Source: an uncultured Caulobacter sp.
GTDB taxonomy: Bacteria > Pseudomonadota > Alphaproteobacteria > Caulobacterales > Caulobacteraceae
Length of the DNA stretch: 47,697 nucleotides
Assembly (NCBI GenBank): GCA_913776195.1
Contig: CAJYMH010000001.1
Location: forward strand, 1-47,697
Reading direction: 5' to 3'
This document shows, in pieces, positions 7,904-16,030 of the stretch. Every line of letters starts with the position of its first letter. Position 1 is the first letter of the stretch. The notes under the pieces were generated by a model, which saw only the letters and a list, made by a program, of their open reading frames with translations, searched no databases and was not told the origin of the DNA. The translations under genes were made by a program, and so were the position numbers.

Positions 7904-9673
7904 ATGATCCGCCCTCTCCTGCTCGCCGTTTCGCTTCTGGCTCTTGGCGCTGGCCAAGCGGCGGCCAAGGAGCAGGGTTCCGGAGCGCCCGCCACATCGA
8001 CTTTTGGGCGCTATCAGCCGGAGCAACCCTATAGCGAACAGGTCGTCACGACCTTTCACATTCCCATGCGGGACGGCACGAAGATCGCCCTGTCGCTGCA
8101 TCGCCCCGCCGTAAACGGCAAGCCGGTGGAGACGCGTCTGCCGGTCATCTGGCACCACGCCTTGGATATTGAACCGGCGGGTCACCGCAGGGCCAAGGAT
8201 GGCGCCGCCAATGCCCGCGTCCGCGAACCGCTCGCCGACCTGGCCTACAATGGCTACGTGGTCGCGGTGGCTGCACGACGCGGCAACGGCGCATCATTTG
8301 GCTCACGCCGCGGCTACGAAGACTTCACCGAAAGCTTCGACGCCTACGAGATCACCGAGTGGCTGGCCGCCCAATCCTGGTCGGACGGCAAGGTCGGCAT
8401 GTACGGCTGCTCGAACACCGGCGAGGCGGTCATGCACGCCATCACTGCGCGCCCGCCGAGCCTGAAGGCCGCCTTCGCCGGCTGCTTCGCTTGGGACCGG
8501 TACGACGGGCACACCCGGGGCGGCATTATCGCCAACTATGGCACGGGGCCGCAGCGGACCATCGAGGACGACCTCAAAGCGACACCGGTCCAAGGTGATG
8601 AGGACAAGCGGCTGCTTCGCGCCGCAGCCGAAGAGCACCTGCGCTCGACCAACCTTCTCGATCTGATGAAGTCCATGCCCTATCGCGACAGCTGGTCGCC
8701 GCTGGTGATGGCCAAGTTCTGGGGCGAGGTCAGCATCGGCGCCTACCTCAGCCAGATCAAGGAATCCAAGGTCGCGCTCTATATCCAGGGCGGCTGGGCG
8801 GATGACTTCCGCACGGAGGGGCTGATCGCTCAGGCCAACCTTCCTGGCCAAGCGCGGATCATCATTGGCCCATGGCGACATTGCCTGAACACCGGCTTTG
8901 ATCTGCGCAGTGAGCAGCTGCGGTTCTTCGATTACTACCTGAAGGGCAAGAGCACCGGCATCGAGACCGACGATCCGATCAAGTACTACACGATCGGCGC
9001 GCCATCAGGGTCTGAGTGGCGCTCGGCCACCGCCTGGCCGACAGCTCAAACCGGCCAGCGCCTGTTCTTGGGGGGCAGCGCTCTTCAAGCCAAGGCTCCG
9101 GTTCGTGGCGGCGCGGCGTCTCTAAAGGTCGACTATGAGCCGACCTGTCCCCCGGATCCGGTCCAGCCCAACAGCGGCCCGTTCACCCAACCCTGCCGTC
9201 CCAGCGGCGAGGCGGCGGTGTTCACCGGCGAGGCCCTGGCGGCTGACACCGAGGTCACCGGCCTGCCCACGGCGGACCTTTGGATAGCGTCGAACGCGCC
9301 GGAGCAAGCAGTCTTCGCCACCCTGGAAGATGTCGCTCCGGACGGAACGGCCGTCGTGGTCACCGAAGGCCGACAGCGCGCCTCTCTGCGAAAGACGGTC
9401 AAAGCGCCTTGGAAGACGCTCGGCACGCCTTGGCGACGCAGCTACGCGGAGGATCATCAGCCTCTGGCGGACGGGGTTCCGGTGAAGGTCTCTTTCGACC
9501 TGCTAGCCGTCTCATACGTCTTCAAGAAGGGCCACAAGATGCGCTTCAGCGTCTCTGGCTCCGATCCACGTGAGCGCGGCCGCATCGAGACAACCCCGCC
9601 GGCGCGCCTGACGGTGCATAATGGCGGCGATATGGCTTCCAGCCTCACCCTGCCCATGGTCGCGGCGCGATGA
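7904..9673 (+). CDS. CocE/NonD-family hydrolase (X-Pro dipeptidyl-peptidase S15-like), exported
   Basis: 589 residues with a signal peptide (residues 1-22, ending AAA-K). The alpha/beta hydrolase core opens with PMRDGTKIALSLHRP. The nucleophile elbow is YGCSNTGE (S170), the acid lies in GGWADDF (about D300) and the histidine in GPWRHC (H326). This is the triad arrangement of CocE cocaine esterase and S15 peptidases. A C-terminal jelly-roll domain (about 370-585) ends with the family segment KMRFSVSGSDPR. The family cleaves acyl esters or X-Pro amides. The ATG at 7904 with AGGAA upstream is preferred over the adjacent TTG. Its stop overlaps the start of the CapA-like gene (ATGA), so the two products are probably made together. 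Substrate unknown. Confidence 0.9.
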   Translation: MIRPLLLAVSLLALGAGQAAAKEQGSGAPATSTFGRYQPEQPYSEQVVTTFHIPMRDGTKIALSLHRPAVNGKPVETRLPVIWHHALDIEPAGHRRAKDGAANARVREPLADLAYNGYVVAVAARRGNGASFGSRRGYEDFTESFDAYEITEWLAAQSWSDGKVGMYGCSNTGEAVMHAITARPPSLKAAFAGCFAWDRYDGHTRGGIIANYGTGPQRTIEDDLKATPVQGDEDKRLLRAAAEEHLRSTNLLDLMKSMPYRDSWSPLVMAKFWGEVSIGAYLSQIKESKVALYIQGGWADDFRTEGLIAQANLPGQARIIIGPWRHCLNTGFDLRSEQLRFFDYYLKGKSTGIETDDPIKYYTIGAPSGSEWRSATAWPTAQTGQRLFLGGSALQAKAPVRGGAASLKVDYEPTCPPDPVQPNSGPFTQPCRPSGEAAVFTGEALAADTEVTGLPTADLWIASNAPEQAVFATLEDVAPDGTAVVVTEGRQRASLRKTVKAPWKTLGTPWRRSYAEDHQPLADGVPVKVSFDLLAVSYVFKKGHKMRFSVSGSDPRERGRIETTPPARLTVHNGGDMASSLTLPMVAAR

Positions 9674-10803
9674 CCCCCTTTCGTCTCCTGATGACAGGCG
9701 ACCTCGTCCTTGACGAGCCTAACGCTGACTTCTTCTTCGACCTGGCCCGCGACACCCTGGCCCAAGCCGATCTGGTTGTCGGACATGTGGAGGTGCCTCA
9801 CACCCTGCGAGGACAGGAGTCGGTCGGCGACATCCCCGCCCCCGCCAGCGACCCGGAGAACCTGCGTGCGGTCGGCCGAGCCGGTTTCCACATGGTCAGT
9901 CTCGCCGGAAATCACATTCACGACCGGGGCGCCGAAGGGATCGAGGACACGATCGCCAACCTAACGGCGCAAGGTGTGGAGAGCGCCGGCGCCGGCGCCG
10001 ATCTTGAGGCCGCCCGTCGACCCGCGAAAGTCGCCAGGCACGGACGTCGCATCGGCCTGCTCAGCTACAATTGCGTTGGCCCCAAGGAAGGCTGGGCCGG
10101 GCCCAGGCGCGCGGGTTGCGCCTATCTCAAGATCATCACCCACTACGAGCTTGAGAACGCCAACCCCGGCGGCCCGCCCAAGGTCTACACCTTCGCCGAT
10201 CCCGACACGGTCGAAGCCATGCAGGCCGACATCAGCGCCCTGCGCGATCAGGTCGATGTGCTGATCGTCGCCTTCCACAAGGGCGTGGTCCACACCCCGG
10301 CGCACGTCGCCATGTACGAGAAGGCCATTAGCCGCGCCGCCATCGAAGCGGGAGCCGACATCGTCATAGGCCACCATTCCCACATCCTGCGCGGGATCGA
10401 GATGTGGCGCGGAAAGCCGATCTTCCACGGGCTAGGCAACTTCATCACCGTCACCCGCGCGCTGTCCGTCGAAGGCAACGACAGCCCCGAACGCCGCGCC
10501 TGGGCGCAGAAGCGCAAGGTCCTGTTCGGCTTCGAGCCCGACCCCGACTATCCGCTATATCCCTTCCATCCCGAAGCCAAGAACGGGATCATCGCCGACT
10601 GCCGTTGGGATGCCGACGGCAAGTTCACCCCCGGGTTCAAACCGCTCTGGATCGAACCCACCGGGCAACCGCGCCCACTGGGCGGCGACGGGCACGGCCG
10701 CCGGGTGGCCGACTACGTGGCCAAGATCAGCGAGGCCGCCGGGTTCAAGACCCGCTTCGGCTGGGACGGCGACCGGGTGGTGTTCGCCGAAGCCAGCGAC
10801 TAG
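9670..10803 (+). CDS. CapA-family (PGA_cap) metallophosphoesterase-like protein
   Basis: 377 residues with the CapA/PgsA calcineurin-like fold: MTGDLVLDEPNADF, DLVVGHVEVPHT, MVSLAGNHIHDRG (GNH motif near residue 78), VLIVAFHKGVVHTP, DIVIGHHSHILRGIE and IFHGLGNFI. Together they supply the metal-binding Asp, Asn and His residues. The family is named for poly-gamma-glutamate capsule synthesis, but many members sit in catabolic clusters and may act as hydrolases on amides or phosphoesters. No signal peptide is visible, so it is probably cytosolic. It is coupled to the CocE-like gene by a 4-base overlap, suggesting successive steps of one pathway. No capsule genes are nearby, so a catabolic role is the better guess. 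Confidence 0.85.
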   Translation: MTPFRLLMTGDLVLDEPNADFFFDLARDTLAQADLVVGHVEVPHTLRGQESVGDIPAPASDPENLRAVGRAGFHMVSLAGNHIHDRGAEGIEDTIANLTAQGVESAGAGADLEAARRPAKVARHGRRIGLLSYNCVGPKEGWAGPRRAGCAYLKIITHYELENANPGGPPKVYTFADPDTVEAMQADISALRDQVDVLIVAFHKGVVHTPAHVAMYEKAISRAAIEAGADIVIGHHSHILRGIEMWRGKPIFHGLGNFITVTRALSVEGNDSPERRAWAQKRKVLFGFEPDPDYPLYPFHPEAKNGIIADCRWDADGKFTPGFKPLWIEPTGQPRPLGGDGHGRRVADYVAKISEAAGFKTRFGWDGDRVVFAEASD

Positions 10804-10840
10804 CATGGGCCGCGCGTCGACTCGCACGGCGCCGGCCAAG

Positions 10841-10855
10841 CGAACCAACGGTTCG
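10841..10855. promoter_or_regulatory. Short palindrome upstream of marR-like gene
   Basis: CGAACC and GGTTCG flank AAC, 22 bases before the MarR start. It could be an operator for the MarR product or a small hairpin after the CapA-like gene. The sequence does not decide which. Confidence 0.3.
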
Positions 10856-10876
10856 GGGCCAAGCTGACGGACGCTG

Positions 10877-11374
10877 ATGACGACGAACGCGAAAGCCTCA
10901 ACACCGATTGATCCTGAAGAGCCGACCGACGTCACGCTTGGCGTGCTCGACAACATTATCGGCTTTCGGATCCGCCGAATCCAGAACCACCTGTCGCGAT
11001 CCTTCCGTGCTCGCCTGGATAGAGACGAGTTGCGGCCAGGCGTCTTCTCGGCTCTGGCCCTGATCGCGGCCAATCCTGGGCTGTCGCAGAAGACGCTGTC
11101 GCGCGAGGTCGGGTTCGACAAGGCGACCATCGTGGCCATCCTCGACAATATGGAGCGTCAAGGCTGGACCGAGCGCCGCCGTTCCAGCACCGACCGCCGA
11201 CGGCACCTTCTGTTCGTCACTCCAGCCGGCGCCGCGGCGCTTCAGGAGATGACCGTGTTGGCCCGCGAGAACGAGGCTCACATCAACGCCGCGTTGACCA
11301 AGGACGAGCAGGCGACCCTGCAGAGCCTCCTCGATAAGGTCTACAAAATCTGCTTTGTGGATCTCTCAACCTAG
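10877..11374 (+). CDS. MarR-family transcriptional regulator
   Basis: 165 residues. The winged helix-turn-helix covers about 35-130. The recognition region reads NPGLSQKTLSREVGFDKATIVAILDNMERQGWTERRRSSTDRRRHLLFVTPAG, including the wing motif DRRRH typical of MarR repressors of aromatic-compound and efflux genes. It follows the hydrolase/CapA genes on the same strand and is convergent with the MFS transporter, sharing the bases CTAG as both stop codons. It resembles the MarR protein at 12914-13423 in layout, so the locus has two related regulators. Ligand and target are unknown; the inverted repeats at 3436 and 5022 are candidate targets. Confidence 0.9.
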   Translation: MTTNAKASTPIDPEEPTDVTLGVLDNIIGFRIRRIQNHLSRSFRARLDRDELRPGVFSALALIAANPGLSQKTLSREVGFDKATIVAILDNMERQGWTERRRSSTDRRRHLLFVTPAGAAALQEMTVLARENEAHINAALTKDEQATLQSLLDKVYKICFVDLST

Positions 11375-12792
11375 GCCTGAGCCGTCGATTTCCTGCTGAG
11401 TTTGACGGCCGCGACGATCAGGAAGGCGGCCGCGACGAGAAAGCCAAGAGCCACCGTCACCAGCGCGGTCTGAAGACCGTTGGCTGACGCCTGGGCGCAG
11501 GCCTGGGCCAGGGGCTCGACAGCGCCCTTGGGGGCTCGCCCGCCGGGGCAAGCAACGGTGAAGGCGCCGAATGCGGCTGGGAAGCGCGACTGTGCCGCGG
11601 CGTCACTGACGGCGCCGGCGATCATAGGGCCGGTGCTTCCCAGGACCGTCGCGCCGAACATGAAGATCGCTGCCCCCGTGGCCCGCATCGTGCCAGGCAC
11701 AATGTTCTGGATGGCCGCGTACATCGGCCCGTTCTTGAGATTATAGGCCACCGCCGCGGCGAGAATGAACGGCATGGCCCAGCGCCAGTCGCCCTGCGTG
11801 AAGGCGAGCAGATAGCAGGCGGCGGTCAGCACCCCTCCGACGGCGGGCACCAGCACATAGGAGCGTCCCTTCGCGTCCGCGAAGCGGTCAGCCGCGAAGC
11901 CCCCGATGAAGGTTCCCAGCAGTCCGAAGAGACCGCTCAGCCCCACCACGCCCCCCGCCTGGGCGAGCGACAGTTCATGGCTGCGCATCATGAACGAGAC
12001 CATGAAGACGGTGACGCCGTTATAGGCCACGCCGATGAAGGCCCCCCCGATAAAGAGGAAGACGAACGCCGGATCGCCGAACAACCGCTTGGCGTCGGCG
12101 ACAAAGGACGAGCGGGCCGCGGGTTCAGCCTCGCCACGCGCCGCCGCCTCGTTGCGCGGCTCCTTGAGAGTCAGCGCGACGAGTACAGCCAGCAGCAGCC
12201 CCGGAAGGCCGATGACGATAAAGGCTGCGCGCCAGCCCCATTGCTGAGCGATAAGGCCCCCTATGACCGGCGCCAGGATCGTGGCGATAGACGGCGCCGC
12301 GGCCACGACGGACATCACGACGCCGCGCTGGCGCATGGTGAAATTGTCGGCCAGCAGGGAGTGGCTGATGGGAATGCAGCCCCCCTCGCCCATGCCAACT
12401 CCGACCCGGAACAGCAGCAACTGAACGAAATTGACCGCGACGCCGCAAAGAGCGGTCATGGCCGACCAGACGGCGATCACCGTCGCCAAGAGGCCCGCGC
12501 GGTTGATCCGCTCGGCCAGACGCGCAACGGGAATTCCCGCCACTGAGTAAAAGAGCGCAAAGGCCGGTCCGCTGAGGAGGCCCAACTGCCAATCCGTCAG
12601 GGCCAGTTCGCGTTTGATCGGCTCTTGCAGCACACCCAGCACGATCCGGTCGAGGTAGTTGCAGACCGTGACCAACAGCAACAGGATGACGATGTAGATC
12701 TGGTAGGGTCTCCAGCCCGGCCGAACGGGCTTGGACGCCGAGTCAGCGCCAGGGTTGGTCTTTGCGTCCGCCTTGATCGCGACGTCGGTCAT
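11371..12792 (-). CDS. MFS transporter (spinster/organic-acid type)
   Basis: 473 residues with about 12 hydrophobic segments and a soluble N-terminal tail of about 35 residues. Signature pieces are CNYLDRIVLGVLQEPIKREL (the NYxDR motif), SVAGIPVARLAERINR, VGMGEGGCIPISHSLLADNF and RAAFIVIGLPGLLLAVL. These fit the spinster-like branch of MFS, which moves organic anions and lipids; nearby members in proteobacteria often sit in aromatic or steroid catabolic clusters. GGGAGGAACAGGC before the ATG at 12792 fixes the start. A palindrome at 12850-12880 lies in its promoter. Probably imports the substrate that passed the TonB receptor, or a hydrolysis product. Confidence 0.9.
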   Translation of the reverse strand: MTDVAIKADAKTNPGADSASKPVRPGWRPYQIYIVILLLLVTVCNYLDRIVLGVLQEPIKRELALTDWQLGLLSGPAFALFYSVAGIPVARLAERINRAGLLATVIAVWSAMTALCGVAVNFVQLLLFRVGVGMGEGGCIPISHSLLADNFTMRQRGVVMSVVAAAPSIATILAPVIGGLIAQQWGWRAAFIVIGLPGLLLAVLVALTLKEPRNEAAARGEAEPAARSSFVADAKRLFGDPAFVFLFIGGAFIGVAYNGVTVFMVSFMMRSHELSLAQAGGVVGLSGLFGLLGTFIGGFAADRFADAKGRSYVLVPAVGGVLTAACYLLAFTQGDWRWAMPFILAAAVAYNLKNGPMYAAIQNIVPGTMRATGAAIFMFGATVLGSTGPMIAGAVSDAAAQSRFPAAFGAFTVACPGGRAPKGAVEPLAQACAQASANGLQTALVTVALGFLVAAAFLIVAAVKLSRKSTAQA

Positions 12793-12849
12793 GCCTGTTC
12801 CTCCCAGAACGGCGAGTTTGAGCGCGCCCTTGAACAGGCGTCGACATTG

Positions 12850-12880
12850 GTTTGTATATCGGATTGTTTGCCGATCAAAC
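12850..12880. promoter_or_regulatory. Palindromic operator upstream of MFS gene
   Basis: Nested inverted repeats: GTTTG (12850-12854) pairs with CAAAC (12876-12880), and ATCGG (12858-12862) pairs with CCGAT (12871-12875). The string GATCAAACG within it recurs at 13507-13515 upstream of the neighbouring MarR gene, suggesting the MarR product controls both. The arms differ from the 3436 operator. Confidence 0.5.
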
Positions 12881-12913
12881 GATTTCTGAGGATCGTTGCG
12901 GCGACGCGTCGAG

Positions 12914-13423
12914 CTAGACGTAGATCCGTTGCAGAAGCGAGACCAGCGTCGCAAGCTCGGCTTGCGTGAAGCGTTCAGCGAACTGACGCTCGTGCTCCTT
13001 GATCAGCGACTTGACCTTGACCAGCATCTTCTGACCGGCTGGCGTGAGGAACAGCTCATGGCGTCGACGATCGACCAGCGAGCGTTGTCGCACGACCAGG
13101 CCGCGCCCCTCGAGCTTGTCGATAATGGCCATGGTGGTGGCGCGATCCATGCGCAGCGCACCGCCAAGGGCGATCTGCGAGGTTCCTGGGTTGGCGCCGA
13201 CCAGCCACAAAGTAGCGGCGTGCTTCTGAGTCAATTCGACCCGCGCCAGCACGGTGATCACCCGCCTGTGCATCGTCCCCTGAGCCTGACGCACATGAAA
13301 GCCAAGAACCTGATCCAGATCATCGAAGTTCATGACGGCGGCGGTGTCGGCCGCCTCGGCGGGTGTGCTGGCGGCCGAGGCGTTGTCGGTCACGGCGATC
13401 TTGCGCTTGGCGGGGGTCTTCAT
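12914..13423 (-). CDS. MarR-family transcriptional regulator
   Basis: 169 residues. An Ala/Thr-rich N-terminal tail of about 28 residues precedes a winged helix-turn-helix with GTSQIALGGALRMDRATTMAIIDKLEGRGLVVRQRSLVDRRRHELFLTPAG and a dimerising C-terminal helix pair. It reads in the same direction as the MFS gene and lies 121 bases upstream of it, so the MFS gene has its own promoter with a palindrome. The ATG at 13423 is preferred because earlier in-frame sequence is Arg-rich and covers promoter-like DNA. No strong ribosome-binding site is visible. It probably represses the MFS gene and itself; the shared GATCAAACG supports this. Confidence 0.88.
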   Translation of the reverse strand: MKTPAKRKIAVTDNASAASTPAEAADTAAVMNFDDLDQVLGFHVRQAQGTMHRRVITVLARVELTQKHAATLWLVGANPGTSQIALGGALRMDRATTMAIIDKLEGRGLVVRQRSLVDRRRHELFLTPAGQKMLVKVKSLIKEHERQFAERFTQAELATLVSLLQRIYV

Positions 13424-13717
13424 AGGCGAATGAACTCGTGCAAGGCGGACGCCGTCAGTTTGTTCGGTTTCCCGACTATCAGTTCGCCTAGCATACCGCG
13501 CTGACTGATCAAACGTCACCTGCCTTGCGCCAGGGTTGCGGCGCTGTCGTACATACCGCCCTACACGGCGCCGCTCACGTGGCGCCCGTCCGCTGGAAGC
13601 TATCGCAAGCCACCGGCCAAGATCGCCCCCATCGGCGAACATCCCCAGCCGATTCAGATCGACACGGTAGAAGCTCTTGGCTCGGTCGGAGTGAATGGAT
13701 ATAGAAGCGGACCCCGC
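13424..13717. other. Non-coding stretch between marR and tRNA-Leu
   Basis: About 290 bases with no convincing gene. It carries the leftward promoter of the MarR gene. GACTATCAGTT (13474-13484) resembles one half of the 3436 operator, and GATCAAACG (13507-13515) matches the MFS operator. The tRNA promoter must lie in the right part. Confidence 0.5.
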
Positions 13718-13802
13718 GCGGGCGTGGTGAAACTGGTAGACGCGCCGGACTCAAAATCCGGTTCCGAAAGGAGTGTCGGTTCGACCCCGACCGCCCGCAC
13801 CA
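13718..13802 (+). tRNA. tRNA-Leu (anticodon CAA)
   Basis: 85 bases including an encoded CCA. The acceptor stem pairs GCGGGCG with CGCCCGC, and the anticodon stem CCGGA/TCCGG encloses the loop CTCAAAA, giving anticodon CAA that reads UUG. A short variable arm follows, as in class II tRNAs, then the T arm with GGTTCGACCCC. Discriminator base A is followed by CCA. A weak hairpin at 13812-13829 follows. Confidence 0.96.
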
Positions 13803-13996
13803 CCTCTAAACGGCGTAGCTCACGACGCCGCCAGCACCAGCCGCGGTGCGTCAGGTCGCCCTCTAGGGAATGACGACCTCCAGATGCAGGCGGGTGCGCT
13901 CGCGATGGGCCAATCGGCTTTGGTCGCGCCGGCTGGACGACCCGTCGAAAATCGAACACCGTCATCCTCACAACCTAGGGCATCATGAGGACGGCG

Positions 13997-14770
13997 ATGA
14001 AACGCACCCATATTCGGCGATTCAGCTTTGCCTGGGCAATGCTTGGAGCCTTAGCCTTCGCATCAGTCGCATCTGCGCAAGTCACCCCTTCGGACGTCAG
14101 CGATCTGATAGGAGCGCGCGGTGCGGGCGGCGAGTCGGAGCTCGCCGCGCGTGGATACATCAACGTCGGCGGCCGCAAAGGCGATGATCGAGCTTGGACG
14201 TATTGGTGGAATGAGCGCCGCGGCGTCTGCTTGACCGTCGCCACGAGCCAGGGCCGGTTCAGTTCTTTAGTGTCCTCCCCGGCCGCTGACTGCCGGCAGG
14301 GCGGCGATCAAAGCTTCGCCCCGCCTGAGTTTGGTTTCGGCTCACCGGCTCAAACTGATTATCGAGAACACATAGCGCTGATCTGTTACGGCGAGGGACA
14401 AAAGTACGGCACGGAGTCCCAGTCCGGCTACCAGTGGGACAACGATAAGAAGAAGTACGTACCGCGGAGCGGCTTCGTCACCACGCTGCAGGATTACAAC
14501 ACCTCCGTAACCGTCGAGATCGACGGCGACCGCGCGAGAATTCGGCCGGCCAAGAACATGTTGCCGCCCCTCCATTCGAGCAGCGACGCCGGCTGGTACG
14601 ACATCAGCAACCTGTCTATTTCGCGCGACATGATCCGGGGCGAGTTCAAACTGAACGGAATGAACAAGCCGAAGATGACCATCGACCGTCGGGCGGGCCA
14701 CATCACGCTCGATGGGCTCACGAAATTCAGTGGAATGTGCACTCCGCTCGATGGCGATCGAAGGTTTTAG
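13997..14770 (+). CDS. Hypothetical exported protein
   Basis: 257 residues. A signal peptide covers about residues 1-27 (WAMLGALAFASVASAQ). The mature part begins VTPSDVSDLIGARGAGGESELAARGYINV, followed by a YWWNERRGVCLTVATSQGRFSSL segment that recalls small secreted proteins of alphaproteobacteria with an N-terminal 'ARGAGGE' element. Four cysteines in the mature part may form disulfides. I do not recognise a catalytic motif. GAGGA at 13987-13991 supports the ATG at 13997 over one at 13985. It lies just downstream of tRNA-Leu, and its codon use is less GC-biased than that of the flanking genes, which is compatible with acquisition. Confidence 0.7.
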   Translation: MKRTHIRRFSFAWAMLGALAFASVASAQVTPSDVSDLIGARGAGGESELAARGYINVGGRKGDDRAWTYWWNERRGVCLTVATSQGRFSSLVSSPAADCRQGGDQSFAPPEFGFGSPAQTDYREHIALICYGEGQKYGTESQSGYQWDNDKKKYVPRSGFVTTLQDYNTSVTVEIDGDRARIRPAKNMLPPLHSSSDAGWYDISNLSISRDMIRGEFKLNGMNKPKMTIDRRAGHITLDGLTKFSGMCTPLDGDRRF

Positions 14771-14921
14771 GGAAGCGGGGACCCCATAACGTCGCCAATC
14801 AGGCATTCAGCGGAGCCGACGATACTCTGGAAGTAAGCCGCTGTATTGATCACTGGAACCGCCAGCTTGGCGTTTGTGGCGCCGTCGTATCTTCGGCTTA
14901 ACTCCACACAAGGAAGCGACG

Positions 14922-15593
14922 ATGGACTTCATGAGAATGCTTCGTTCGCTCGAAGAGCTTCTCTACGAAGTGATGACTTGGCTCGTCTTCTATCCGCGCA
15001 CATTCATTCTCACGCTCATGCGACCGATGAAGACGCTCGAGTACTGCCGTCAGCAATTTCATCGGCCGGAAGAAGAGCAGTTCGACAAGTCGCTCTCGCC
15101 TCCCCTCTTTCTTCTTCTGAGCATCTTGTCGTCACACGTCATACAGCTAACGATAGGCTACGACCCGCTCGCCAAGAGCCACAATCTGCTCACTCACGCA
15201 TCTGAGCAGAACCTCCTGGTCGTTCGTTCGCTAATGTTCGCCGTCTTCCCGTTGGTCTTTGCTCTTCATCATTTGAAGGCTTGGGGGCAGGTCTTGTCGC
15301 GCCCGACATTGCGCGCGCCGTTCTTTATCGAATGCTATCCTGCGGCGGTTTACACCCTGCTCGTACAGCTCGGTTTCACCCTTAGCGGAGCCTTTATATG
15401 GGGACACATCGTCGGGGGCGTTCTCACTCTAGCGGCGACCGCTTGGTACCTCGGTGTTGAGACCGCCTGGATCAGCAGATCCGACAAACGCCCGAAGCGT
15501 GCGTTGGCGGTGGCGGTCTGGCTTTGGTCCAAAGGCACTTTGGCGATCTTCGTGATTGCAGCGGGCATCACCTACGGCAGGGGCGAACCCTGA
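14922..15593 (+). CDS. Hypothetical integral membrane protein
   Basis: 223 residues. A short amphipathic N-terminus with a cytosolic stretch (LEYCRQQFHRPEEEQFDKSLSPPLF) precedes about four to five transmembrane helices: near residues 64-80, 105-125, 145-170, 170-190 and 205-220. No transporter or enzyme signature is recognised. The layout resembles small Yip1-like or 'permease'-annotated proteins, but that is only a resemblance. AGGAAG about 8 bases before the ATG at 14922 fixes the start, discarding 16 residues of a longer frame. Codon use is visibly less GC-rich than average here, as in the preceding gene. Confidence 0.72.
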   Translation: MDFMRMLRSLEELLYEVMTWLVFYPRTFILTLMRPMKTLEYCRQQFHRPEEEQFDKSLSPPLFLLLSILSSHVIQLTIGYDPLAKSHNLLTHASEQNLLVVRSLMFAVFPLVFALHHLKAWGQVLSRPTLRAPFFIECYPAAVYTLLVQLGFTLSGAFIWGHIVGGVLTLAATAWYLGVETAWISRSDKRPKRALAVAVWLWSKGTLAIFVIAAGITYGRGEP

Positions 15594-15646
15594 TCAGGCC
15601 GACCTGCCCCCTTGCCGCGAACAGGCGAGCTCACGATCTGTAGGAA

Positions 15647-16030
15647 ATGAGCCGCAGGATTAAACAGGTTCGCGCCGATTGGGCCGAGGTGGTTCTGGTC
15701 TGCCGCAAGTGCTCCAAGAAACTGGACGGCGGCTTCGGCGCCAAGAGCGACAGATCGCTGGCCAAGGCCCTGCGGCGGGAGCTTCGCGGCGGCAAAGGCA
15801 ACCACCGCAAGGATGGCGCGGCGGTGATCGAGGTGGATTGCCTGGACATCTGCCCGAAGGACGCCGTGGTTGCGATCAACGCGGCGGATCCGAAGACCTG
15901 GCGGGTGATCCCGCGTGGCACGCCCATAAACGAGATTTTGAATAGCCTAGGCCTCAGTGAAGGCCGCGACGTTAGGACTGCGGCTGATCCTCGCCCGAAA
16001 GCTTCCCCGCCGCCCCTTCCAGCCGAATGA
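15647..16030 (+). CDS. Thioredoxin-fold [2Fe-2S] ferredoxin-like protein
   Basis: 127 residues. The N-terminal part VVLVCRKCSKKLDGGFG supplies C19 and C22, and EVDCLDICPKDAVV supplies C65 and C69. This two-pair cysteine pattern suits a thioredoxin-like [2Fe-2S] ferredoxin domain, and the sequence resembles small '(2Fe-2S) ferredoxin' proteins of alphaproteobacteria. A single-electron carrier in the cytosol is likely; the partner is unknown. AGGAA lies directly before the ATG. The Pro/Ala-rich last ~20 codons overlap the end of the convergent MarR gene by 59 bases, so expression of one strand could affect the other. Confidence 0.78.
   Translation: MSRRIKQVRADWAEVVLVCRKCSKKLDGGFGAKSDRSLAKALRRELRGGKGNHRKDGAAVIEVDCLDICPKDAVVAINAADPKTWRVIPRGTPINEILNSLGLSEGRDVRTAADPRPKASPPPLPAE

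Noticed and set aside
9670..10803. Capsule synthesis role for the CapA-like gene
   Set aside because: No capsule or poly-gamma-glutamate genes nearby, and it is coupled to a hydrolase gene.
13691..13873. Short frame reading GVVKLVDAPDSKSGSE
   Set aside because: This is the well-known false translation of a tRNA-Leu gene.
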